Below, in pieces: positions 40,901 through 47,816 of a DNA stretch of 52,425 nucleotides. The translations under genes were made by a program, and so were the position numbers. Positions within the stretch are counted from its first letter, which is position 1. Each line of letters begins with the position of its first letter. The notes beneath the pieces are model-generated. The model had not been told where the DNA came from. It saw nothing but the letters and a program-made list of their open reading frames with translations, and made no database searches. This DNA comes from JAEZVV01 sp036652035. GTDB taxonomy: Bacteria > Pseudomonadota > Gammaproteobacteria > Burkholderiales > Burkholderiaceae_F. The stretch is from positions 1 to 52,425 of the forward strand of contig JAVVWR010000015.1 in the NCBI GenBank assembly GCA_036652035.1, given 5' to 3'.

Positions 40901-41538
40901 GGCTGGCCCAGCGCAGCCATGCGCTGTGCGGCCTGCACCCACCAGCCCGCAGACAGATCGGCGCGCTTGGCCAGCAGGCGCGCGTGCAGCCGCACCGCGG
41001 CCGCGGTGGCGCCGACGCGCGACGCGGCCTCGGCGAGCAGCGCCTGGTCCGGCGCCGCCCGGGGGTGGCGTGACAGTTGGTCGATCCGCTCGCGCAAGCT
41101 GTCGAGCAAAACGATCTGGCGCGGATCGGACGCGGGCAGTGAATAGGCCTCGCGCGTGCCGAGATCGAGCTCGAGCAGCAGGTGATCGCTGGCGTTGAGC
41201 TCGGATTCAAGGCGGCTGAGTTCGACCCGGGCCGCGGCGTAGCGGCCGGCCTCGATCAGCTGGCGCAGCAACAGGCGGCGTAGCGCGGTGTCGGCCGGGC
41301 GCGCACGCAGCCACAGCTGCAAGTAGTCGATTCGCAACTCGTCGGCGTTGCCGTGGACCGTATTGAGTCGCCGCTCCAGTGTCTGGTGCGGAAAGATCAG
41401 GACCAGGCCGAAGCTGGCGAGCAGGCTGGCGACCAGGATGATCCACGGCGGCGCGAGCCGCTCGCGATCACCGGCTGCAAGCGACAGCCACCTTGATCGA
41501 TTGCGGTGTGTGGAGGGACGGGGTGCGGGCAACTTCAT
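37912..41538 (-). CDS. pelB: Pel outer-membrane porin with TPR scaffold, PelB
   Basis: A 1208-residue protein (P. aeruginosa PelB: 1193). One N-terminal transmembrane helix (WIILVASLLASFGLVLIF, about residues 32-50) is followed by a long periplasmic TPR solenoid (to about residue 870) and a C-terminal beta barrel of about 300 residues with alternating aromatic strands ending in LSWQWFH, an outer-membrane barrel terminus. PelB exports the mature polymer and its TPRs bind PelA. I start at ATG 41538; a GTG nine codons earlier (41565) is also open. Either start lies inside the end of pelA, giving an overlap of 71 bases or more. Confidence 0.9.
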   Translation of the reverse strand: MKLPAPRPSTHRNRSRWLSLAAGDRERLAPPWIILVASLLASFGLVLIFPHQTLERRLNTVHGNADELRIDYLQLWLRARPADTALRRLLLRQLIEAGRYAAARVELSRLESELNASDHLLLELDLGTREAYSLPASDPRQIVLLDSLRERIDQLSRHPRAAPDQALLAEAASRVGATAAAVRLHARLLAKRADLSAGWWVQAAQRMAALGQPQQAAALYLHAQSIAQLPSNRRQWLIDALRTLQAAGRLDEALAAAHDRVDAIGHDRDTLLFLTRLALAAQRPALAQNYATQLVGLNRNVHGQTALTRGFDDEAYTLAYQTFTGNGRLTEAKAVAAAAVSQAPRQQAWRERLAQTADWTGDAPLALAQWRAMARQNHTTAAWAEVERRAPQVRDHAAWLEALLPLQARQPTRARARAIVTAFDLMGEPEAAIQFLTSIRDPDERLWALETRAALEANLGLEEERAQTLRHLIAEFGANPARATELAIAEFARGRTDAAWTALQSARAAASGQDADYWTALAQLAQWRGDRDETMVALRHLIASDAATESHSIDAVNLLGPDQPGAAARLAEQGWQRWHTPFLAAQALALFGRSGELEQARRFLASIGTQPALEAEPGFLAARAYFHLAAGEPKAALAEARRGLVLQPGQADLVALLLWSAVAAHDSATTRATLKRYATLAEHQPALWPAWSAGWLALTEPQQALPWLRRAVATARDPLTWLTYADALDQLGQDDLAWRTRRHAWLTLRADPTPWASAPEIPARLLALAPLFESGDAARSRLRALLTDRQQAGTREAALSWFLGREQNELAQAWMLARYAHQLSQPAWAELSIALGNDDRDRIAHLLDTAADWLPAADRVQGAQRVRRADLAQNLAFDLAERRPGSDTAHTLLTETLLDAPVSSGATVESLRQWPLETRSTQVHTGLRPTPHTGLRLAADERQHATQNTAILATVPAHDRELIAVLGVPFGDAATARWQLNARSALHDQAGAALELERPLGSRLRASASAQWQQRTDENAYLSLGGARNRLAGSLQWQVSARDYLSLNADASHYITQTGAAIGRGHSLRVEAGTSLRAAYPDLGVRLWWLDQNFSASGAIDPSIAPLVPAALRHLDARLLLPASSQQLGLSLTAGASMATAYTRAWRPWGEVSVYRDSVSGLNTTWALGIAGTLLGSDRLALAWAGGTATASNPVPYRRLALSWQWFH

Positions 41539-44281
41539 AAGTCTGCGGGCCGGCGCTGGTGCCACCGACGGGTTTGACCTCGCGCCCGTCGATGCGGATG
41601 CGGCAGCCGGTGGCTTGGGCCAGCCGGAAGCTGGGAGCGACGTAACTGGTGAGAACGAAGTCGAAGCGGCCGGGCGCGCGTACCAGTTGGCTCACGCGGC
41701 CGTTGGCGTCGAGCAGGTAGGGTGAGGGGTCGGGGCGCGCCGCCGCCGGGGTGACGATCTCGGCCTCGCCCGCGGTCAGGTGCAGGTAGTGTGCGCGCGG
41801 CCCCGGGGCTAGGCCGGCAAGGTTGTGGCTGGCGGCCAGAGCGACCGGAGTGTCGGCCGGCAGGCGCAGGGTACGCACTTCGCCATCGCCACGGATGCGC
41901 CACCGCGGCTCGGCCGACCGCCAGTCGCGGGCTACCGCCAGGCGATCGAAGTCGCGCACCTTGAGGATGTAGTCCGAACCGTAGAGGGGCGTGTTGGGCT
42001 GCGCCAGCGCCCAGGTGTAGACCTTGCGCAAGGCGTTGAGCGCGGCGGGTTTGGAGGCTGAATACGTGTGGTAGTAGATGTTCATCGGCTTGAGCCGGCG
42101 CGGCGAACCGGTGAGCTCGAAGGTCTCGATCACTCTCTGGTAGCCATAGAACGGTCCGGTCCACAGGTTGGTGTAGACGTTTTCGTTTTGCATCGGCGCG
42201 AACACCTGGAGCGTGCCTTGCCGCCGCAGCCCGAAGCCGGCGGCGGCGGCCAGCGTCGGGTTTGAGCGCGTGATCGTGGTATCGCCGCCATTCATGTTCA
42301 GGAGCCCGGCGCGCTCGGTGGCGGCGATCGCGTCGGGGCCGGGCGCGGTGTCGCCGGTCCAGAGAAAGACCTTGGTGCGCTTGCCGGGCGGGGCGAGGCG
42401 GTCGATGTAGCGGATCGAGCCCGCGATCTCCCGCTCGAGATCGAACTGGTAGCCCGGGATCGCGAGATTGAGGTCCTTGCCGTCGTAGGCCTGACTGGTC
42501 ACCTGGCCGGCGGCGGCGCGCCAGAAGAAGGGGTGTGAATACGAGTGGCTGGCGATCTCGACGTTGGGCAGGGCGAAGATGCGGCGGGCGATGGCTTCGA
42601 GCGCGGGCGACAGCTCCGGGTACACGCCGCTCGCGCCGGTTTCGCCCTCGATCACCGAGACGGTGTGCGGGATGGCATAACGTTCGAGGATGTCGCTGCG
42701 CATCACGTCGGCCGCGAACGGGCTGCCGGGCTGCTCGGCGCGAGAGGCAAAGCCATCGCCGTCGATATGCGCCATGAGGATGCGGCGGCCGGCTTCGGTG
42801 CTCACGTCCGGCACGGGCGCGGCGGGCGAGCCGAGTGCGGCGTGCAGGAAGGCGATCGGGTCGACCACCCAGCGTTCGCCGGACTCTCCCAGACCGAGCG
42901 GTTCGAGCGCAAACGGGGCGAAGGCGTAGCCGCCCCAGGGCGTCACGCCAACCGCGTCGAATGCCGTGCCACGGGCGTCGGTCAAGGTCAGCAGCCGTTC
43001 GCCTGCGCCGGTCTGGCGCAGCGTTGCGCCATCGCGAGCTGCGGTCGAGGGGGCGGCTTCAAAGCCGATCATGGCTGCGCTGCGCTCGATCCGGCGCGGC
43101 CCGGGCGCGATCGTGGCCGGACGGAAACCGAGCCGGCGTAACAGCGGCGAGTCGGGCGCGAGACCCGGCTCGTTCATCAGCACCAGCTTGATGCCGGCGG
43201 CCTGCTGGCGGGCCAGCCAGGCTTCGTAGCCGGGGTTGAGGTTGGCCGCCGGTTGCGAGAACCAGGTCACCACGCCGGCGGTCAAGCCCGGGTCGAGCGT
43301 GGCGGGCAGCGGCTCGCGCACGTCAATCACGTCAATCACATAACCCAGGTGGTTGAGCGGCAGGCCGAGCGCGCGCAGCGCCGCCGTGGTCTGGAAGTTC
43401 TCGCGCGGCATTCGGTCGGTCACCAGGACGATCCGGCGCGGCTGGACTTCGAGGTCGCCCACGCCCATGACATCGAGTGCGCCATTGCTGACCCAGGGGA
43501 TAAAGCCATCGGCGCGGATGCGGGCCGCGAGGTCGCGCGCCCGGGCGCGGTCGGCGGGCGGCGCGTAATCGATCACGATCGCCGGAATGCCAAGCTCGGT
43601 CTGAACCTGCCGCAGCTGCGCGCTGAGCCAGGCGCGGTCCTTGGCATTGACCTCGAGGTATTGCTGGCGGCCCGGGTCGTAGGCGCCATAGAGCGATTCG
43701 GCGGCCAGCGCGGCGATCTTGCCCTTGAGCCGGGGCGCGATCTCGAAGCCGCGGTTGAAGACCAGCCGCACGCCCGGCAGGCGCGCATGCAGGCGCTCGA
43801 CCAGGACGACCAGCGCGTCTTCCCGTTCGCGCCGGGCGGCGGGCGTGGTGGCGTAGCGGTGATAGCTGTCGAGCGTGTCGAGAAAAAAGCTGCGCCAGCC
43901 CGCGGCCCACAGCGGCACGAACACCTGCTCGATCATGAAGTCGGCATAGCCTGGCGCGGCCACGTCGAGCACCCGCGACTTCCAGCTGGCGTTCTCGCCC
44001 GCGACCCATGACGGCTTGATGTACTTGGCCCACGGTTTGTCCGGCGCAACTTCGCCGATGCTCACATACGCCGCCCACTCGGTGGGTTTGGGCAGCTGCG
44101 CCGGCACGGTCTTGGCGTCGGGGTCGAGCACCACCAGATCAAAGCTGCGCAGCGCTTCGACCGGCGGCTGCCAACCGTAATGAAACGCCACTGTCGGCGT
44201 CGCGGCCGTGGCCTGGCCGCAGGCCAGGGCAAAGAGCGTGATGCTCAGCAGGCGTTGAAGCCAGACCGCCGCCAGGTTCAT
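41468..44281 (-). CDS. pelA: Pel periplasmic hydrolase/deacetylase PelA
   Basis: A 937-residue exported enzyme (P. aeruginosa PelA: 948). After the signal peptide (about 1-27) comes the GH114-like glycoside hydrolase domain (about 30-280), with Glu195 in AAESLYGAYD the likely catalytic residue; a reductase-like linker domain follows. The CE4-type deacetylase domain has HIDGDG with Asp507 and Asp509, and ASHSYSHPF with His579 and His583. The spacing Asp509-His579-His583 equals that of the P. aeruginosa metal ligands Asp530, His600 and His604. PelA partly deacetylates the polymer, giving it positive charge. Its ATG overlaps the galE stop (ATGA). Confidence 0.94.
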   Translation of the reverse strand: MNLAAVWLQRLLSITLFALACGQATAATPTVAFHYGWQPPVEALRSFDLVVLDPDAKTVPAQLPKPTEWAAYVSIGEVAPDKPWAKYIKPSWVAGENASWKSRVLDVAAPGYADFMIEQVFVPLWAAGWRSFFLDTLDSYHRYATTPAARREREDALVVLVERLHARLPGVRLVFNRGFEIAPRLKGKIAALAAESLYGAYDPGRQQYLEVNAKDRAWLSAQLRQVQTELGIPAIVIDYAPPADRARARDLAARIRADGFIPWVSNGALDVMGVGDLEVQPRRIVLVTDRMPRENFQTTAALRALGLPLNHLGYVIDVIDVREPLPATLDPGLTAGVVTWFSQPAANLNPGYEAWLARQQAAGIKLVLMNEPGLAPDSPLLRRLGFRPATIAPGPRRIERSAAMIGFEAAPSTAARDGATLRQTGAGERLLTLTDARGTAFDAVGVTPWGGYAFAPFALEPLGLGESGERWVVDPIAFLHAALGSPAAPVPDVSTEAGRRILMAHIDGDGFASRAEQPGSPFAADVMRSDILERYAIPHTVSVIEGETGASGVYPELSPALEAIARRIFALPNVEIASHSYSHPFFWRAAAGQVTSQAYDGKDLNLAIPGYQFDLEREIAGSIRYIDRLAPPGKRTKVFLWTGDTAPGPDAIAATERAGLLNMNGGDTTITRSNPTLAAAAGFGLRRQGTLQVFAPMQNENVYTNLWTGPFYGYQRVIETFELTGSPRRLKPMNIYYHTYSASKPAALNALRKVYTWALAQPNTPLYGSDYILKVRDFDRLAVARDWRSAEPRWRIRGDGEVRTLRLPADTPVALAASHNLAGLAPGPRAHYLHLTAGEAEIVTPAAARPDPSPYLLDANGRVSQLVRAPGRFDFVLTSYVAPSFRLAQATGCRIRIDGREVKPVGGTSAGPQTYEVARTPSLHTPQSIKVAVACSR

Positions 44282-45321
44282 GTCTGCGGCGCGCCGTAGC
44301 CCTCGGGATTTCCGCTTTGCCAGCGCCAGCCGTCGGCGCACATCTGTTCGACCCCGCGCTGCGCGCTCCAACCCAGAAGGCGCTGGGCGAGGCCGGCGTC
44401 GGCCCAGCATTCGGCGATATCGCCTGCACGCCGTGGCGCGATCACGTAGGGCACTTTGACGCCGGTGGCGCGTTCGAACGCGGCCACGAGTTCGAGCACG
44501 CTGGTGCCGCGGCCGGTGCCGAGGTTGATTGGCGCAAAGCCCGTGTTGCCGGCGGCGTAACCGAGCGCGGCGACATGACCGCGAGCCAGGTCAACGACGT
44601 GGATGTAGTCGCGCACGCCGGTGCCGTCGGGCGTGGGCCAGTCATTGCCGAAGACCGACAGCTGCGGCCGCTTGCCCACCGCCACCTGGGTGATGAAGGG
44701 AAACAGGTTGTTGGGAATGTCGGCCGGGTCCTCGCCGATCAGGCCGCTCTCGTGCGCGCCGACCGGGTTGAAATAGCGCAGCGCCACCGCCGAGAAATCG
44801 GCGTCGGCCACGCACAGGTCGCGCAGGATCTGCTCGACCATCACCTTGGTCGCGCCATAGGGGTTGACGGCGCGGATCGGCGCGTCTTCGGTCAGCGGCA
44901 GTTGCTCGGGAACGCCGTAGACGGTGGCGGAGGAGCTGAAGACCAGACGCTTGACGCCCGCGCGCTGGCAGGCTTCCAGGAGCACCAGGGTGCCGACGAT
45001 GTTGTTGTCGTAATACGCCAGCGGTTTGGCCACCGATTCGCCCACGGCCTTGAACGCGGCGAAGTGGATCACGGCGTCGATCCGGTGTTCGGCGAGCAGG
45101 CGGTCGAGCAGGGCGGCGTCGCGAATGTCGCCTTCGACCAGGGTGACGCGGCGGCCGGCAATCTGTTCGACGCGCCGGATGGCTACAGGCGAGCTGTTCG
45201 AAAAATTGTCCAGACACACCGGATCAAAGCCGGCCGCAAGCAGTTCGATCAAGGTGTGTGAGCCGATATAACCGGCGCCACCGGTGACAAGAACACGAGA
45301 GCAGGCGGGAATGGAAGTCAT
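44278..45321 (-). CDS. galE: UDP-hexose 4-epimerase, probably acting on N-acetylated sugars
   Basis: A 347-residue short-chain dehydrogenase-type epimerase. It has TGGAGYIGSH at residues 13-22 (NAD binding), SSSATVYG, and the catalytic Tyr155-x3-Lys159 in NPYGATK. At residue 305 there is Cys (AECWADA) where E. coli GalE has Tyr299 (PAYWADA). Human GALE has Cys there and also epimerises UDP-GlcNAc/UDP-GalNAc. The gene is the first of the pel operon, overlapping pelA by four bases, so it is a likely source of UDP-GalNAc, like PelX in some Pel clusters. The start is ATG 45321; no good ribosome site is seen. Confidence 0.92.
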   Translation of the reverse strand: MTSIPACSRVLVTGGAGYIGSHTLIELLAAGFDPVCLDNFSNSSPVAIRRVEQIAGRRVTLVEGDIRDAALLDRLLAEHRIDAVIHFAAFKAVGESVAKPLAYYDNNIVGTLVLLEACQRAGVKRLVFSSSATVYGVPEQLPLTEDAPIRAVNPYGATKVMVEQILRDLCVADADFSAVALRYFNPVGAHESGLIGEDPADIPNNLFPFITQVAVGKRPQLSVFGNDWPTPDGTGVRDYIHVVDLARGHVAALGYAAGNTGFAPINLGTGRGTSVLELVAAFERATGVKVPYVIAPRRAGDIAECWADAGLAQRLLGWSAQRGVEQMCADGWRWQSGNPEGYGAPQT

Positions 45322-45433
45322 GGTCGGAGATAGAGGAGGCGGCAACCTGCATTTTGCCAGTGGCTTGATTGGCATCGCGCTGTCATGGCAAAGAGATCCC
45401 TCAATAGACGCAGGGCTGCGACAATATCGATCA

Positions 45434-46153
45434 ATGGAAACCCTCATTTTTTCTCTGTTGCTGCTGCTGGTCGGCGCCGGCGTCTGGTTTGTCCAGCGCC
45501 TACGCCACATCCGCGCACTGGCCATGGCACGCGAAGCGGCTGCGCTGGAAGCTTTGCTCGCCGCTTCCCACACCCGCACCCCGCTGGCCACTGGCGAAGT
45601 GGTCGATACCACCGAGCTCGACAGCGCCCGGGAGGCGGTCTCGTCAGCGACGCCGCCGACGTCCTTGGTGCGCAGGGTGCCGATCTCGCCCGTCTCGCGC
45701 GAGATCGGACCCATCCCGAGCCACGAACGAGTCGTGCCGCCCATGCCGACCTCGGCTCGGGTCCAGCCTGCGGGCGACGTTCCGCTGCGTTCGCTGGTGC
45801 TGGCATGGTTTGCGGCGCGGGGCTATCGCCTGCGCGCGGCTCCGTCGGCCGCCGGGCCGATCGAAGGGGTTCTGGCCCATATCGACAGCTCGGTCCGTTG
45901 CTACGCCTGGGTGGTTCAGAGCGAGCGGGTGAGTCTCGATCGCATCACCGTCTTGCTTGAGCAGGCGGCTGCGTTCGAGCTGCAGCGAGTCGTGCTGGTG
46001 GCCGAGAACGGTGCCGATCCCGGGGTACGCGAAAACGCCCGGCAGCGTCATGTGCGCCTGATTGATCGCGCCGCGATGCAGGCTGAACTGGCCACGCTGC
46101 CGCGCGAGACCGCCGCTTGCATCGTCGCGGCGGCGCGCAGCCGCTGGAACTGA
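45434..46153 (+). CDS. Membrane-anchored protein with nuclease-fold-like C terminus, unknown function
   Basis: A 239-residue protein with one N-terminal hydrophobic helix (METLIFSLLLLLVGAGVWF) and a charged, Pro-rich middle. The C-terminal 110 residues contain VLAHIDSSVRCYAWV, then RVVLVAENGADPG and RENARQRHVRLIDRAAM, which resembles the end of Mrr/restriction-endonuclease-like domains (core strand, Arg-rich helix, RLID strand). The usual catalytic D...ExK is not clear, so activity is doubtful. The gene diverges from galE with 112 bases between. Confidence 0.6.
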   Translation: METLIFSLLLLLVGAGVWFVQRLRHIRALAMAREAAALEALLAASHTRTPLATGEVVDTTELDSAREAVSSATPPTSLVRRVPISPVSREIGPIPSHERVVPPMPTSARVQPAGDVPLRSLVLAWFAARGYRLRAAPSAAGPIEGVLAHIDSSVRCYAWVVQSERVSLDRITVLLEQAAAFELQRVVLVAENGADPGVRENARQRHVRLIDRAAMQAELATLPRETAACIVAAARSRWN

Positions 46154-46177
46154 ACGCGGCGCGCCCGGCGGGGGCGA

Positions 46178-46426
46178 TCAGCCCGCGCCGCGGGGGCGAT
46201 CAGCCTCGATCTGATCGAGCCGGATTTGCAGCTGCTCGAGTTTTTCGCGGGTGCGGGCGAGGACTCTCGCCTGGGTGTCGAACTCCTCGCGGGTGACGAG
46301 GTCGAGCTTGGCGAACTGGGTCGACAGCAAAGCCTTGAGGTTGTCGCGCACCTCGGCGGCGGGCAGGGCATTGCTCACCGCGTCGATGCGGCGCTGCAGA
46401 TCGTCGAGGAAGGAAGTCTTGTCCAT
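46178..46426 (-). CDS. ubiK: Ubiquinone biosynthesis accessory factor UbiK (BMFP domain)
   Basis: An 82-residue protein (MDKTSFLDDLQRRIDAV, C-terminal coiled coil EEFDTQARVLARTREKLEQLQ), which matches the BMFP/YqiC family; E. coli UbiK assists aerobic ubiquinone synthesis. I start at ATG 46426, with GGAG upstream; the frame extends to 46621 without homology. It is divergent from the nitrogen-controlled operon. Confidence 0.9.
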   Translation of the reverse strand: MDKTSFLDDLQRRIDAVSNALPAAEVRDNLKALLSTQFAKLDLVTREEFDTQARVLARTREKLEQLQIRLDQIEADRPRGAG

Positions 46427-46488
46427 AGCGGGCTCCGGCTGGGCGAGCAGTCTAACAAGCAGCGGATCGGCGCTCGATAGAAGTCGTT

Positions 46489-46505
46489 CGCACCCAGATC
46501 GGGCG
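46489..46505. promoter_or_regulatory. Possible second, weak NtrC site
   Basis: CGCACCCAGATCGGGCG matches the NtrC consensus at 5 of 6 positions in the left arm and 3 of 6 in the right. It is centred 19 bases upstream of the strong site, on about the same face of the helix. The match is poor on its own and is listed because activators often bind in pairs. Confidence 0.35.
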
Positions 46506-46507
46506 GA

Positions 46508-46524
46508 TGCACCGTCTTGGTGCA
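46508..46524. promoter_or_regulatory. NtrC binding site (upstream activating sequence)
   Basis: TGCACCGTCTTGGTGCA is a perfect inverted repeat (6-base arms, 5-base centre) and matches the consensus TGCACCN5GGTGCA exactly. Its centre is about 97 bases upstream of the expected start of transcription from the sigma-54 promoter, a normal distance for a looping activator. Confidence 0.88.
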
Positions 46525-46586
46525 AGCAAGGGCGAATGACGCCCGCAAATCGGGCTGGAACGGCTTGTGTCCACGGGCAAACCCCA

Positions 46587-46601
46587 TGGCACGCAAGTTG
46601 C
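46587..46601 (+). promoter_or_regulatory. Sigma-54 (RpoN) promoter of the porin-glnK-amtB operon
   Basis: TGGCACGCAAGTTGC matches the -24/-12 consensus TGGCACGN4TTGC at every fixed position. Transcription should begin near 46613, leaving a leader of about 47 bases before the porin start at 46660. Confidence 0.92.
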
Positions 46602-46659
46602 GAAGGTAAGGGCAGCAGCACCCTGACGCCATTCCATCCTTCGCTCCCGAGGAAGAATC

Positions 46660-47433
46660 ATGAACAAGACTCTCTTGGCCCTGGCCACCGCTGTTGTCTG
46701 CTCCGCTCCGCTGGCGGTCCTGGCTCAGGCCGCTGCGCCGGCGGCCGAGCCCGCCAAGCCCGAGCCCGAATTCACGCTGACGGCCAACGTCACGCTCGCT
46801 TCCTCATACGCCTACCGCGGCATTGCGCAGACCAACGAAAAGCCGGCAATCCAGGGCGGTTTCGACTTCGCCCACAAGAGCGGCTTCTACCTCGGCAACT
46901 GGAACTCGGCCATCAGTTGGCTCTCGGATGCCAACGCCGGTCTGTCGGCGCCGATCGAGATGGACTTCTATGGCGGCTACAAGTTCGAGCTGGTCAAGGA
47001 CCTGACGATCGACCTCGGCGCGCTCCAGTACTACTACCCGATGTCGGGCACCAAGCCCGCCAACAGCCCCAACACCACCGAGCTCTACGTCGGCGCCGGC
47101 TGGGGCCCGCTCTCCTTCAAGTATTCGCAGGCGGTGACCGACCTGTTCGGTTTTGTCGACAGCAAGAACAGCTACTACCTCGATGGCGGCGTGAGCGTTG
47201 AAGTCCTGCGCGGCCTGAGTCTGATCGGCCATGTCGGCTACCAGAAGGTCAAGGGCACCAACGACGCCAGCTACACCGACTGGAAGGTCGGCGCCAACTA
47301 CACCTGGGACGGCTGGACCGTGGGCGCGGCCTATGTCGACACCAACGCCAGCGATCGGGTCTACACCGGCCCGGTGGGTGGCAAGAACCTTGGCAAGTCC
47401 AAGTTCATCGCCACGCTTGGCCGCAGCTTCTGA
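46660..47433 (+). CDS. TorF-like outer-membrane porin (TIGR02001 type)
   Basis: A 257-residue protein with a signal peptide (cleavage near VLAQA) and an outer-membrane beta-barrel pattern beginning ANVTLASSYAYRGIAQTNEKPAIQGG and ending in KFIATLGRSF with the C-terminal Phe. This is the family found next to glnK and amtB in many betaproteobacteria. It is probably an outer-membrane channel induced under nitrogen limitation, perhaps for ammonium or small nitrogen compounds; the substrate is not shown. GAGGAAG precedes the ATG. It is the first gene after the sigma-54 promoter. Confidence 0.87.
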   Translation: MNKTLLALATAVVCSAPLAVLAQAAAPAAEPAKPEPEFTLTANVTLASSYAYRGIAQTNEKPAIQGGFDFAHKSGFYLGNWNSAISWLSDANAGLSAPIEMDFYGGYKFELVKDLTIDLGALQYYYPMSGTKPANSPNTTELYVGAGWGPLSFKYSQAVTDLFGFVDSKNSYYLDGGVSVEVLRGLSLIGHVGYQKVKGTNDASYTDWKVGANYTWDGWTVGAAYVDTNASDRVYTGPVGGKNLGKSKFIATLGRSF

Positions 47434-47461
47434 TTCTCTTTTTCCTACTCCGGACACTGTC

Positions 47462-47800
47462 ATGAAACTCATCTCCGCCATCATCAAGCCGTTCAAGCTT
47501 GACGAGGTGCGCGAAGCCCTCAGCGCCGTTGGCGTTCAGGGCATCACGGTCACCGAAGTCAAGGGTTTCGGTCGTCAGAAGGGTCACACCGAGCTGTATC
47601 GCGGCGCGGAATACGTGGTCGATTTTTTGCCCAAGGTGAAGATCGAGGCCGCGGTCGATGACGCCATCGTCGAGACCGCGCTGGAAGCGATCGAAGCTTC
47701 GGCGCGCACCGGCAAGATCGGCGACGGCAAGATCTTCGTGTTCGACCTGCAGCAGGTCGTGCGCATCCGCACCGGCGAGACCGGCGCCGAAGCTCTCTGA
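47462..47800 (+). CDS. glnK: Nitrogen regulatory PII protein GlnK
   Basis: A 112-residue PII protein with the uridylylation site Tyr51 in the T-loop (TELYRGAEYVVDF) and the nucleotide-binding segments TVTEVKGFGRQKGH and GKIGDGKIFV. It senses glutamine/2-oxoglutarate and, when not uridylylated, blocks AmtB. Its position directly before amtB supports GlnK over GlnB. It begins 28 bases after the porin. Confidence 0.96.
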   Translation: MKLISAIIKPFKLDEVREALSAVGVQGITVTEVKGFGRQKGHTELYRGAEYVVDFLPKVKIEAAVDDAIVETALEAIEASARTGKIGDGKIFVFDLQQVVRIRTGETGAEAL

Positions 47801-47816
47801 TCCCGCGAGGCCAACC

